From Dioscorea cayenensis subsp. rotundata (Eukaryota; Streptophyta; Magnoliopsida; Dioscoreales; Dioscoreaceae): 64,000 nt of DNA. Shown here piece by piece: positions 36,614-47,650 of the stretch. A model generated the notes under the pieces. The model ran no database searches. It saw only the letters and a program-made list of their open reading frames with translations, and was not told where the DNA came from. Position numbers and translations under genes: made by a program. Location: assembly GCF_009730915.1 (NCBI RefSeq), contig NC_052475.1:30689016-30753015 (forward strand), given 5' to 3'. Every line of letters starts with the position of its first letter. The stretch's first letter is position 1.

Positions 36614-38109
36614 AGCATATTATATGTTAAATCCCTATAAATCCCTCTATAATTTACAGTTTTCTTAAAATTCTCTTGAGTTTGTTGTTTCCTCAAATGT
36701 CCCTCTTTTTCAAAGTAATTCCCATCATATCATGATGCCATTACTGTGTAGTTAAGTGGCTATGGAAATGACCTATTTGCTTCCCTCTTCATCTTCATCC
36801 TTTATCTCTCCTCCTCATTCCCATCTCTCTCCATGAAAATGACCACTGCTTGCGCATCCTCTCATCCGCCAACAACAGTGTCCAAGATTCCGGCCTAAAC
36901 AACTGTGAAATCCCGGACGCTCTGATCGTCGCCGAAAGAAGTGAAAGCGAGGAGAAGAATTCTGTTTGTGGAGGTGTTGCCGATAAGGTCGATGATGGGG
37001 AACGAGGGAATCAAGATGATGTGATTGTTGTGGGCGTTGGAGATTGAGTTTCTAGTGACAGGGTTGTGGTTTTGGGAGAAGATGAGGGGTCTTCGAAGTG
37101 GGATTGCGGTTTGGAGATCGGCGGTACTGGAGATGAGAAGATGGAGAATGGTGGTGGAGATGAGAAAGAGGATGCAACTAATGGTGATGATGTACCCAAA
37201 TTGATTGAAGATCTCATCTAGTCATTGGAACTTTGTAACATATGTGTGTATTATAATTACTACTTGAAATTTGAATAATTTCCATTAAATTTAATTTAAT
37301 GGAATCAAATTTTAGTATTTTGTATGTTTAAATGCACATCAATGGTTGTTAAAGAGACACGGGCGCACCAGTAAACTATGATGATTTACTGATTTCCTAA
37401 AAAAATCTTCATCCTCCGTACCTCCTTTTCTGTAGATTGTTATTGCATGCTTTTCGTGTGTATTTCGTACCTGTATAGAATCCGACTTTTGATGGTACTT
37501 AGAACAATAATTAGTTTCAGGCTTTTCTGTGTAATATACGTCTCTTCTGGTGTAAAATGTTATTTTTCAGTGTAATATACGTTCTTTCTGTGTATTATCT
37601 GCGTATTATCTAAAGTTCACATATCTCGCCTATAATAACCTCCCATGTGGTGAGGATCGTGAATTGTAGCAGCCGTCCTTCGCATTTGAAATGAATTACA
37701 GCACAAAATGTCTCCATGATGACTAAAACCTGCGTAAAAACCCTAAGGAGGAACTAAGCGAAACCCAATAGAGATGTTGCTTACTTGAACGACAGAAAGA
37801 ATGTGAACAACGAGAAGGACAAGAAAAACAACGAGAAAGGGAAGAAGAACAAGAGAAAAAAAGAATGGAGATGAAGATGAAGTACACCAAAAGAGGAGGG
37901 AGATGAAGGCTTCAAGAGAAAATGTTTGATGTGATTGGGCTGGAGGCAAAAGAGAGGACAATTCTGTTATTTTAGAAAAAAAAAACACTAATGGTTGTCA
38001 CAATATGGACTAAAAAAGAACATATGCAAAAAGGACAATATGGGAAGTGCAAATGTCAGGGACTGCAAGGAAAAATGAAACTTCGCAGGGATTTTTAAAT
38101 AATTATCCT
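36614..38109. mobile_element. possible MULE with a GC-rich captured segment
   Basis: The left end (GCATATTATATGTTAAATCC) and the reverse complement of the right end (GGATAATTATTTAAAAATCC) align loosely, and both continue into CCCT-rich sequence. Between them, 36850-37220 is strongly gene-like in composition: a 65-codon frame (36850-37047) followed in frame by another open stretch to 37218, with acidic low-complexity codons such as DEKMENGGGDEK. This suggests an exon picked up by a transposon. No 9-bp target duplication is visible, so the call is tentative. Confidence 0.35.
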
Positions 38110-38122
38110 TATGTTTTTTTTC

Positions 38123-38528
38123 AGTTTTATATAAAAAAAGGTAAACAATATTTATAAAAGATATATAAATAATTATATATGTATTTTTTTAAGGGCATAT
38201 ATGTAATTTTCTTTTTTCTTCAATAACTCAACAAGTCACGTAATTGGTTGGAAATTTCTTTGAGGATGTTTGACACTTGCTTGACATGTCAGGCCATCGA
38301 AAGATTATTGACATTGATAAATGGTTACGTTTTTTCATAAAAAGTATACAATATTTATAAAAGATATATAAATAATTATATATGTATTTTCTCAAGGGCA
38401 TATATGTAATTTTCTTTTTTCTTCATTAATTCAACAAGTCACGTAATTGGTTGGAAATTTCTTTGGGGATGTTTGACACTTGCTTAACATGTCAGGCTAT
38501 CGAAAAGATTGTTGACATTGATAAATGG
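38123..38528. repeat. ~200-bp tandem duplication
   Basis: The segment 38141-38324 is repeated at 38344-38528 with a few substitutions. It is an AT-rich unit containing AACAAGTCACGTAATTGGTT and GACATGTCAGGC. Non-coding. Confidence 0.85.
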
Positions 38529-40082
38529 ATATTATTAAATATAAAAGCAATAATTTTAATATTAAATTATTCAATTTAAAATACTATTATTAGTAATTAA
38601 TTAAAATTTATTAACCATGCTGTTGTAAACTTGAGTGTGAACAGAAAACAACCGAATTTAAAATGATATAATTATTCTCTTAATTTTTCCCCTCATTTTA
38701 AATTGTAAAATTTTAATCTCTATTATATTTAAATAAGTCATGTCAGTTCATCTTTTTTATAATAAAATTATAGTTCAAATTAAAAGAGTTAAAAAGATAA
38801 ATTTAAAAAAATAAAGAAACTATTTAGAAAATTTTACCATGTATTTTGATCATTGAAATCAAATTTAATTGAATTAGAATCTTGGCATGATAAAAACAAA
38901 CTATGCTAGTTCAAGCACAAGAATTACCTATCCTTATCTAGTTATCTTAATCATCTTGCCTTACTTTTGCTAATTTTATATTATTGAATTAGCATCTTTT
39001 TCTTAAGAATTTTCAAAAGAAGTTTTTTTAAAAAAAAAAGATTTTGAGTTAGTTCTTCAATATAAAAGAAAAAAAAAGGAATATAACATTGGAAAAAACA
39101 CTATATAATTGGTCATTTGCAGATGCAATCTATTGACTTTCTGGACACAGTATAGAAATTGCAACAATGTTTGGTCTTCCATTCTATTGATTTGTTATCA
39201 CAATCAAAATTCAAAAAAAATGTTTTTCAATTAATAGGAAAAAAAAGTAGGAAAAAACAGATAAGATTTTAGAATCGTATATATAAATCATATTTGTATA
39301 ACACATGTATATGAGAAATAATATAGAGAAGTTCGAGTCATTTATTGGCATATTTAGTTTGAGCCCAACAATTATATTTTTAAAAGCTCATCACAAGTCT
39401 TCAGGTCAATTGTTCATAAAATTGATTACGCTCTAATCTCCTATATTCTTGTATTTAAGAAAGCATTCAAGTTTAAGGAGTTCATCCACACATCAAGCAA
39501 TGTCTCAACTTCATTAAAAATTTAACTTCCATCATGGAGGGCTTTTTTTCTTCTCTAAATTGACTGACAATAACCACTAAACACTGACGATCCATGAATT
39601 ATGAATTTAACTTCCAGCATGGAGGACTTTTTTTCTTCTCCAAATTGATTGACAATAACCAATAAGCACTGATGATCCATGAGTACTGTGGTTGTAATTG
39701 TGACGTGTAGCACTTTCCTTATTATCTCGTATCTATTTTTTTTTTTCTTCTTCCATATTTCACTTGTTTGATTTTATATTTGATTTTATGAATAATGATT
39801 TATCTATTTTATCATTTATATTTCACAAGTCTTAGAGTAATTTCCAAAAATTTTGAAATAAAATTAAGACTGATTATAAATTAAATTTGAAATTTTAATA
39901 TTGAAATTGAATAAAAAAAAGTAATACAACATAATAACACACCAATCTAACCAATCAAATTAGGCAAGAACCACAAATTACGTGTTAACAGAATATTTGT
40001 TTTGATCCAATGAAAATACAAGTTAATGATCTACGTCACGTTTGAGTGTAAGATTTTTTTTTTTTTTAAAAAAAAATCTGAT
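38529..40082. other. AT-rich intergenic DNA with an 85-bp tandem pair
   Basis: No gene is seen. A direct tandem repeat of 85 bp lies at 39521-39605 and 39606-39690 (unit starts TTTAACTTCC, includes CATGGAGG and TGACAATAACCA). The remainder is A/T-rich spacer with homopolymer runs. Confidence 0.5.
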
Positions 40083-40099
40083 AAGATTAACTTAAATCA

Positions 40100-40336
40100 G
40101 ACAAGATTACATAGGATAAACAAGTAGGAGCAGAGTCCCATTCCCATCAACTTTGCATAGAATAAGTTGGTCTAGCGCAACCATATTCGCAGATCGTAAC
40201 ACAAAGGAAACATGCACATTCCTAACCTCCTGTAGAATTTGATTGCAATCCTCTACCAAGCAAAGGAAATAAGATATTTGAGCATTATTCTCCTTCAAGG
40301 CATAAACAGCTCCAACACCTTTGTCACTCTCACTTA
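40100..40336 (-). pseudogene. RNase H (RVT_3-like) C-terminal fragment of a non-LTR element
   Basis: The minus-strand frame reads ESDKGVGAVYALKENNAQI, then CLVEDCNQILQEVRNVHVSF and VLRSANMVA, the end of the RNase H-like domain often attached to plant LINE reverse transcriptases. It breaks off upstream exactly where a Tourist-like end begins (40337), and the expected A-H-x-L-A-R motif after NMVA is degenerate. It is a truncated relic, not a gene. Confidence 0.65.
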
Positions 40337-43300
40337 GGGGCTGTTTGGTTACCTGTAAGTAGCTGTAAGTATCTGTAATATAAGTGGCTTTATATGTAAA
40401 TGACTGTTTGGTTTGTTGCAAAACTTCCATTTATATGTAGGTGGACTTATATCTCACTCACTTTTACAGTATTTCAACTTATAACAAAATTTGCTGTAAA
40501 TTGAAATGCAGTAAAGTAAGTGGTATCCACTCACCATTATATTTAATTATAAAAATATTTAATAAAGTAAATTATCTTTAAATTTAATTATAAAAATATT
40601 TTTAAGTAATAAAATTAAATAAATATTAAATATTTATATGATTAAAAAATTTTATGACAAAATATTATTTTTATTGAAAATATTATATTGTTTTAAAAAT
40701 AATTATAAAATTATTTTTAAGTAATAAAATTAAATAAATATCAAATATTTTAATAATTTACTATTTATATGATTAAATATTTTTAAGTAATAAAATTAAA
40801 TAAATATTAAATATTTATATGATTAAAAAATTAAACTATTTTTTTTATTGAAAATATTATAATGTTTTAAAAATAATTATAAAAATATTTTGGGAAAATT
40901 ATTTTTTACCCCCTAACAGTTTAAAAAATTCACAGACAACCCCTCTGACTTTTGAATTTGCCGGACAGCCCTTCCTTTTTTGTTTCACTTCATTTTTTCC
41001 CCTTTCAGCTAATTCCGTCTAATTCATTTGATTGAATTCCATTTTTACCCTCAACAATGGTGGATAAAAGCACATCATCTTTTTTAAAATAACCCAGTTT
41101 TTTCCCATCTTTCAAATATTTTTTGAAAGACCTTGAGCCTCACCACGGATCTCTAGTGGCCTTCGACCATTTTCATCACCACCTTCTGTTGCTATGGGTT
41201 CTTCGGGTTTGCCTTGACGATGAAGTCGGTGGGAAAGGCTCGGCCTTGAAAAGGAAGAGGCTGACGAGAATCAATATACTAATGAGAGATGTGTTGTACT
41301 TTAGAGAACCGAAGAAATCGGATTAACGGAAGGAGGATGAGGAGGGGGAGGGTATTCGTTGTTTTGTAAGAGAGAAAGGAACGATTTAGAATTTATGTCG
41401 ATCACCTTGGAGATTCTTAATTGGTATGTGTGTGTGTTTTTTTTAATTCAAATTCATCCGATTTATGTCGATTCTTTTTGTATGGATAAATTTGAAATTG
41501 TCGGAATGTTTATTATGGGGTTGCTTGCACAAACCAGGATTGATAAAAGAAAACAAGGTAATTTAAACAAAAATAACTATTGTTAAAACGTAAAACCAAG
41601 ACTATTAAACGGAAACGCGATACCTTAAAAGCAAATCCGAATTATTAAACGTAAAACAAGATAACTTAAACAAAAACCTATTGTTAAACATAAAAAAAGT
41701 GTATTCGCAAACAAAAAAACCAAAAACTATTAAAACAAAAAAATTAGTAAACTTAATCGACACGCATTAACATATAATGTAAAAACTATTGAAACCCAAC
41801 AAATTAAAAAAAGTAAAAACATTTAACAATGCACTCTAACATAATCGGATAAACAAAAACGAGTAAATTAAAGCAAGAATCGAGACCGTTAAACGAAAAA
41901 CGTGTTAGATTCAACAAAAAAACCCGGGATTGATAAACGGAAATAAAAATAACTTAAACAAAAAAACAACTATTATTAAACGTAAAAAGCGTTAAAAAAA
42001 TTTATCTTTATGTTTAATGTACTTCTAATTTCGGAAGAAAAATATTGATTGGAATCTACAAGATTTAAAAAGAGTACTCGGTAAAAATAGCCTAAAGTTT
42101 ATAGAACAAGAATTAATCCATGGTAAAAATAGTCTCATGATTTATTCATATATCCATAAAAAGGTGATTCTTTTATGTTCTAATTCCCTAAAGTTCTTAT
42201 TCCAAGATATTTTTCTTTTTAAACATTATTTTTAAGCATTTATTTAAAAAAAGACCAATTGAATTTGAGTTTAATTTTTAATTTTTAATTTTTTTAATCC
42301 AATAATTTCTAAAGAGTTTTTGGGATCTAAATTAATCAAAATATAATGTATTATTGTACTAATAGCTTAACTTAGTCTGCTTCCACTTAATAGTGTATGT
42401 TTGTGTGTAAATACCTAGTCTCCTAATTCATCTCTGTCTACCTCCTCCGCAACTACATTCTCCCTCTCCTTTGTCTCTTCAACCAGAAACTTAGTATGAT
42501 TCTCCAAGTTCTCACCTTCCTCACTCTTCTCCTTCTCCTCTTCCAATGCTACTAGCTCCTCAACCTCTCCAACGATCTCCACGACCTCTTTCTCCTCAAC
42601 CCCAACACCAGCAGAGCTTGTCTACAGATCCAACTCTCCACCAACGGAGTCCTCTAAAGGGTTCTCCGACTTCAAACCATTGATCTTTGTGTCTATCGTT
42701 TATTGCCGCCAAGAAAATAAAACAACAGGGCAAACACCCATAAATCCAAGAAACGATTGAGGTCCGCTCCGGTGATGGTGCACTTCCGTCGAACTCCCAC
42801 GCTGTCGCCGGCGGATTTAGGTGTTTCCACCGTGACTCCGATCTCCAGATCGGATCTACCAACCCAACCCGAGATTTCACAGATTCCAAATGGAACGAGC
42901 AAACATGCCAAAAAAGGACAACCAAGACTCGGTTAGAAGAAGACCTTTCTTACAAGTAGATAAAAGCCCGTATTAAAAAAAAAAAGTTGCGTTAGTAGAT
43001 GAAGGTCATTGTTGTCAAAAAAATTCCCACCCAACTCCGTTTAGTCACTTTAACGACTTGAAGGGTTTAAAAATAAGTGGAGAGAAAAAGAGGGTGTTTT
43101 TGGGGATACCAAAATTAGAGGGGAAAATGTATATAAACGAAACTTTCAAGGGGTATTTGGCAATTAACACAAATATTTTTAAGTAATAAAATTAAATAAA
43201 TATTAAATATTTATATGATTAAAAAATTTTATGACAAAAATATATTTTTATTGAAAATATTATAATGTTTTAAAAAAAATTATAAAAATATTTTTAAGTA

Positions 43301-43682
43301 ATAAATTAAATAAATATTAAATATTTATATGATTAAAAAATTTTATGACAAAAATATTTTTTATTGAAAATATTATAATGTTTTAAAAATAATTATAAAA
43401 ATATTTTTAGGTAATGAAATTAAATAAATATTAAATATTTTAATAATTTACTATTTATATGATTAAATATTTTTATTATTGAAAATATTATATTGTTTTC
43501 ATAATTATAAAATTATTTTTAAGTAATAAAATTAAATAAATATCATACTTTTATACTTTAGTATTTATATAATTAAATATTTTATCATAATTATTTTTAT
43601 AAAATTAATAAAATTAATTATAAAATTTTCAAGTAAATAAATCATTCATAATTACAGCAAACCAAACAATATGATATTTACT
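40337..43682. mobile_element. Tourist/Harbinger-like element, interrupted by a MULE; right end unresolved
   Basis: The left end GGGGCTGTTTGGTTACCTGT follows TTA (40334-40336), like other Harbinger elements. The body is a very AT-rich set of related direct repeats (AAATAAATATTAAATATTTA type; 40550-40890 and 43171-43620). Near 43655-43675 the reverse complement of GTTTGGTTTGCTGTAA matches an inner part of the left end, so inverted symmetry exists, but the terminal CAAACAGCCCC is missing and a hAT-like block begins at about 43683. A 2.28-kb MULE sits inside (listed separately). Confidence 0.55.
40892..43170. mobile_element. Mutator-like element (probable Pack-MULE), 2279 bp
   Basis: Flanked by a perfect 9-bp direct repeat AAATATTTT (40883-40891 and 43171-43179), the hallmark duplication of Mutator transposition. 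The ends start GGGAAAATTATTTTTTACCC on the left and, reversed, GTGTTAATTGCCAAATACCC on the right; they share AATT, TACCCC and AGTTT blocks. No transposase is seen. The interior has two GC-richer gene-like stretches (41110-41400 and 42420-42960) separated by A-rich DNA with repeated TTAAACGTAAAA motifs (41570-41990). The composition suggests captured host sequence, but I do not recognise the source genes. Confidence 0.75.
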
Positions 43683-44440
43683 TGAAAATATTTATACGTG
43701 CTCAGACCGGGCCCATTACGGCCCATGCACTATACGTGCTCAGACCGATACGGCCGTCTAGAAATCGTGCCGAGCCGGCACGGCCCGCCAACCTCCAAGG
43801 TCGCACGTGGCCCGATCCGGTTATATTATATTTTTATTTTAAACCCCAAAAATATAAAAAAACTTCCCTAAATTTATTTAAAAAATATCTTAAAATTCAA
43901 AAACTTAGAACTAAAAGCCTTATTGACTAAAAAATATATATATACCAAAAAAATTAAAATAAAAAGAAAAAACTTGCATTTGGCATGGTGTGCCGTGCCA
44001 TGTTGGTCTGAAGCGGGCCGTGAGTCGTGCCGGCTGGCGAGCTGCAAATCCCTAGCCTAGCACGGCCTAGGGTTTGGGCCGTGCCTGCTAAATTTGTTTA
44101 AAAAATATCTTAAAATTCAAATACTTAGAACTAAAAGCCTTATTGATTAATATACATATATATATACCAAAAAAATTAAAATAAAAAGAAAAAACTTGCA
44201 TTTGGCGTGGCGTGCCGTGTTGGTCTGAAGCGGGCCGCACGCACAAATTTAGGGTATTTTTTTTATATATTTTTGGGGTTTAAAATAAAAATATAATATA
44301 ACTGGATCGGGCCACGTGCGACCTTAGAGGTTGGCGGGTCGTGCTAGCTCGGCATGATTTCTAGACGGCAATACCGGTCTGAGCACGTATAGTGCATGAC
44401 CATAATGGGCCCGAGCTATGCCGACCCGTTTGACACCGCT
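43683..44440. mobile_element. hAT-like inverted-repeat element, GC-rich arms
   Basis: The left arm (43683-43875) and the reverse complement of the right arm (44245-44440) match over about 190 bases, with shared blocks such as CATGCACTATACGTGCTCAG, GCCGTCTAGAAATC and GTCGCACGTGGCCCGATCC. The right end TAGCGGTGTCAAACGGGTCG (reverse strand) is of the kind common in plant hAT elements. The centre is a direct duplication: 43868-43984 recurs at 44089-44204. The left terminus appears trimmed or rearranged and no 8-bp duplication was found. No transposase, so non-autonomous. Confidence 0.55.
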
Positions 44441-44537
44441 AAATGTAAGTTGAAATACAACATTTTGATTTTGTTGCCATTGATATGAAAAACCACCTGC
44501 TCCGTAGATTTTATATTGTTTTAAAAATAATAATAGT

Positions 44538-44543
44538 AAAAAA
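44538..44543 (-). terminator. RNA polymerase III terminator of tRNA-Trp
   Basis: Six T on the minus strand, eight bases beyond the discriminator base of the tRNA gene; a run of four or more T ends Pol III transcripts. Confidence 0.7.
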
Positions 44544-44551
44544 CATAGTTT

Positions 44552-44623
44552 TGAACCCGACCTGAATCGAACACGCAACCTTCTGATCTGGAGTCAGACG
44601 CGCTACCATTGCGCCACGGATCC
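44552..44623 (-). tRNA. tRNA-Trp (anticodon CCA)
   Basis: A 72-nt intronless cloverleaf reads on the minus strand. The acceptor stem pairs GGATCCG with CGGGTTC (two G-U pairs). The D arm carries the A-box form TGGCGCAATGG. The anticodon stem is TCTGA/TCAGA with loop CTCCAGA, giving CCA. The T loop TTCGATT carries the B box. The sequence agrees with the plant nuclear tRNA-Trp I remember except in the T stem, where GCGTG faces CAGGT instead of CACGT and leaves a G-G mismatch in the middle of the stem. No CCA is encoded. It may be a functional variant or a beginning pseudogene. A T6 terminator follows. Confidence 0.93.
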
Positions 44624-45352
44624 AAGTTACAAGTGAGCCAAAATAATCAAATAAATTATAATAAATATATTTAATATTACACACCACTACAACCAATATA
44701 ATACTTCTTTGATAGACTTTGTCCGTATTATTCAAAAAGACTTTGTACGTCATCATATTTTACCATTAGTCCAAAGAGCAAGTAATGCAGTAGGCTTAAT
44801 CATGACACAGCCTTAATTAGTGTTTGGTTGCTTGAAGAAATTAACCATGTTTCAATTTCTTCTTTCCATGATCTTCCTCATTTTCTTTCAGAGTTTAATT
44901 GCTTGAACTAAGAAATAAATTAAGTTGACCATTTTCATACGAAATTGTGGTCCCATATTCTGCATGCCATGCATGCAAAGTTACAAAAACATAAGAAATC
45001 CATGCATTGAAATACACATAAATATATGTATCTTTACTATATGAGAGCTTCATTAAATCCAACAACAGAGAACAGTACCTATGTATATATCCTTCTCCGT
45101 GAACTCCTTTCAAAGGATCACATCATGCATTAATAACTCCTCCAGTTACGTTCTTTCAAATGACATCCATTAATGAACTCACTCCCTCCACTTTCCCTTC
45201 CTTTTGATACTTCATGTGACCATCCTCATTCATAAACACCCATGCATGTATCATGTGATGTGCTTCTTCATCACAACATATATGATCCATCCTTCTCTTC
45301 ATCTTTTAAAGTATCACCTTTCAATATTGATCATCTTCAAACCAGAACCAAA
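44624..45352. other. EPF2-like gene upstream region
   Basis: AT-rich DNA between the tRNA gene and the EPF2-like start codon. It presumably holds the promoter. Only low-complexity TA and CTTTC-like runs are visible, and no clear TATA box could be tied to the gene. Confidence 0.4.
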
Positions 45353-45764
45353 ATGAAGCATCAAACCAACCTCTTTGCAACCTCTCTTTTCCTCTTTTTT
45401 CTTCTATCCCAATGCTTTCTCTTCATTATTCCTGGTATATATACATATATATCTTTCAAACTTAGTTTATTTATTGATGGATAGCTTGCTTTATTGATTC
45501 TAGCTAATTGTTATATATATATTAATTGCAGTGAGTATTGCTCTGATGGAGGGGTCAAAGGATCATCATCATCATCATCATCATCATATTTTGAAAGATA
45601 TATATGGGTCTAAATCAAGCTTGCCAGACTGTTCTCATGCATGTGGACCTTGTTTTCCATGCAAGAGGGTGATTGTGAGCTTCAAGTGTTCTCTTGCTGA
45701 GTCTTGCCCTATTGTTTACAGGTGCATGTGTAACGGAAAGTACTATCATGTCCCTTCAAACTGA
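45353..45764 (+). CDS. EPF2: EPIDERMAL PATTERNING FACTOR 2-like secreted peptide
   Basis: Secreted cysteine-rich peptide precursor of the EPF/EPFL family; EPF2 restricts stomatal lineage entry through ERECTA-family and TMM receptors. Two exons, 45353-45434 and 45532-45764, GT-AG with phase 1, encode 104 residues. Residues 1-27 are a hydrophobic signal peptide. A short spacer contains eight His in a row (39-46). The mature domain from about 54 reads SLPDCSHACGPCFPCKR, then VIVSFKC, AESCPIVYRC and YYHVPS, with eight Cys at 61, 65, 68, 71, 80, 86, 92 and 94. These agree best with EPF2 (SLPDCS.ACGAC.PCKRV, CSVAESC), less with EPF1. The spacer between signal and mature domain is shorter than in Arabidopsis EPF2 (about 120 residues). 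Confidence 0.93.
45564..45587 (+). repeat. CAT microsatellite encoding His8
   Basis: Eight perfect CAT codons inside exon 2 of the EPF2-like gene, in the region between signal peptide and mature peptide. Confidence 0.95.
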
Positions 45765-45848
45765 TCATGAGAAGTGAGAACCCTCTTCCTTTTTTGGAAT
45801 ATTTTGACCACTGCTAGCTGTAGTTTCATTGTTTTTCTTCTTCTTCTT

Positions 45849-45879
<31 letters not shown>

Positions 45880-47650
45880 TATCATGACCTTTTTGAGAGC
45901 CAAAAAGTTCTAATGCCACACTGTCAAATGATTTAAGGCCTTATGTTTATTTATTTATTTATTTTGAACGAGAGATTTATCTAGTATATATTGTTTGCAA
46001 TAAATGAGAAGTAATGGAAACTAAACTATGATCTAAGAATAAATGAATAAGATATATTTTTCTATAGTATTTTACTACATATACTTCTTGAGAATGATAT
46101 GATTTTCATATTAATGACTAAATTAAATGCCGTTGTACTTCATCTTTCCTCCGCAAACAGGCAACTATTTATATTCAGAAATTTCTAAAACAAAAATTAT
46201 TTGTTATATGTTTTCAACTTTTGGATTTTACTATTTTGATAATCAACAATAATGGCATGCATGGTTTTACCATTAAAAACCTTCTTTTTTTAAATAATTT
46301 ATTAAACTTTTGTTCTGCATGCTGATAATTGGTTCCTAATCTCATAACAATCACAATGTTTTGCGCGAATGCTTTGTAATCACAACCAAGTCACCAGCCT
46401 CAGTACCAGAAATAATAAGAAGAATGCACTTAAACTATATTGCAGAAATTAATTAATTTGGTTCTTCAGCAAGTAACAACTCGATCAAAAACAATTTTTT
46501 CTTTGTTTCAACTTTAATTTAACCATTACCAGAATCCGAATTCTTGATTCCCTCCTTCGCTGGTACTCGGTGAAGAAACCAGATTCATCTCCTCGGTGAA
46601 GAAACCAGATTGATCTCATTCCATGATTGTAAGTTCTTGGATTGCACAGATTCTGTAAAAAAAATTCCATGGAAAATGGATCAGAAATTGCATCCTTGAC
46701 AACAAGATATCATCTCTTTAATCACTTATGTGATACAAAAAGCAATAATGAAATATCCGAAGAGCTTGTCAGAAGGTCACCACATATTAAAAGAGTGGAA
46801 GCGCTTGTCAGAAGGTTACCATAGAAGAAAAGAGTGGAACGATTGAACATTCATTCCAAATCATGATAAAATATCATTCAAATCTCATAAGAACAAATAT
46901 GTGGCCCCCGGCTCAAAACCCAAAATTCTGTAACTCTGGATTTTTGACAAAGAAAAGCCACAATGGTTCTACTAGTATGCCTTGAAGTTAACTTGCAGGT
47001 GGACAGCCAGTTCAATCCCTCTCTAAATTGTAAGTCATTTTAGATCATCCGAGTAATTCCTGGAAGAGTTCTTACATCAAGATACAGCTCAAATATTTCC
47101 TTGTGTTTTCTCTTGAATGTCAAATTTCAGCATCATTTTAACTTTCCAAATAAGAAAATCCACAAAGATGATGATGGAATATTTTACTGGATTCACCTAT
47201 GTCCGCCGTAAATTATACATAATAGATTAGAATTACACTTGGTTCCCTGCCAGGAACGAAAGCTTTTCATATTCCCAGCAACTGGCCATCATGTACATAA
47301 AATGAATTAGTTGTTATTAATCGTAGCCTGGAAGGCATACCTATTATTACCTAGTTCATTTAAAAGATATTTCCCAACTGTTAAATCCTTGACCTTTTCA
47401 AAAAAAAAAAAAAACTGTTAAATCCTTGAACATGTCAGCTAATCTATGTAACACAAGTTTGAAAGGTAAAAACAACAAGCCTTGGAAACTTTGCCAAGTA
47501 CTTCAATTGCTTCACACTACAAGATGTGGGATGCTTTGTGAACAAGTCCAACCAATTTCCAAATATGAATTTTCATAATAATATCATTCAGAGTGACTCA
47601 AAAATATTATCAATCTAATAATTCAGAAAATTTGAAATTCATACCTTAGT
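45765..47650. other. EPF2-like and mTERF convergent 3' flanks
   Basis: The EPF2-like 3' end includes a long TTC microsatellite (about 45836-45878). A 26-bp tandem pair (unit CTCGGTGAAGAAACCAGATT plus six bases) lies at 46566-46617, and a roughly 42-bp pair with GCTTGTCAGAAGGT at about 46765-46850. Eight bases after the mTERF stop the minus strand has a good donor (GTATGA at 47645-47640), so the mTERF 3' untranslated region is probably spliced and may reach into 46.5-47.6 kb. No further coding gene is supported. Confidence 0.5.

Noticed and set aside
36850-37047. 65-residue acidic protein as a real gene
   Set aside because: No homology known to me, no promoter or splice support, and a setting between transposon-like ends.
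40107-40430. 107-residue minus-strand protein as a host gene
   Set aside because: It is an RNase H relic joined to transposon end sequence.
44324-44756. Two minus-strand frames of 81-84 residues
   Set aside because: They translate the hAT-like arm and the tRNA-Trp gene.
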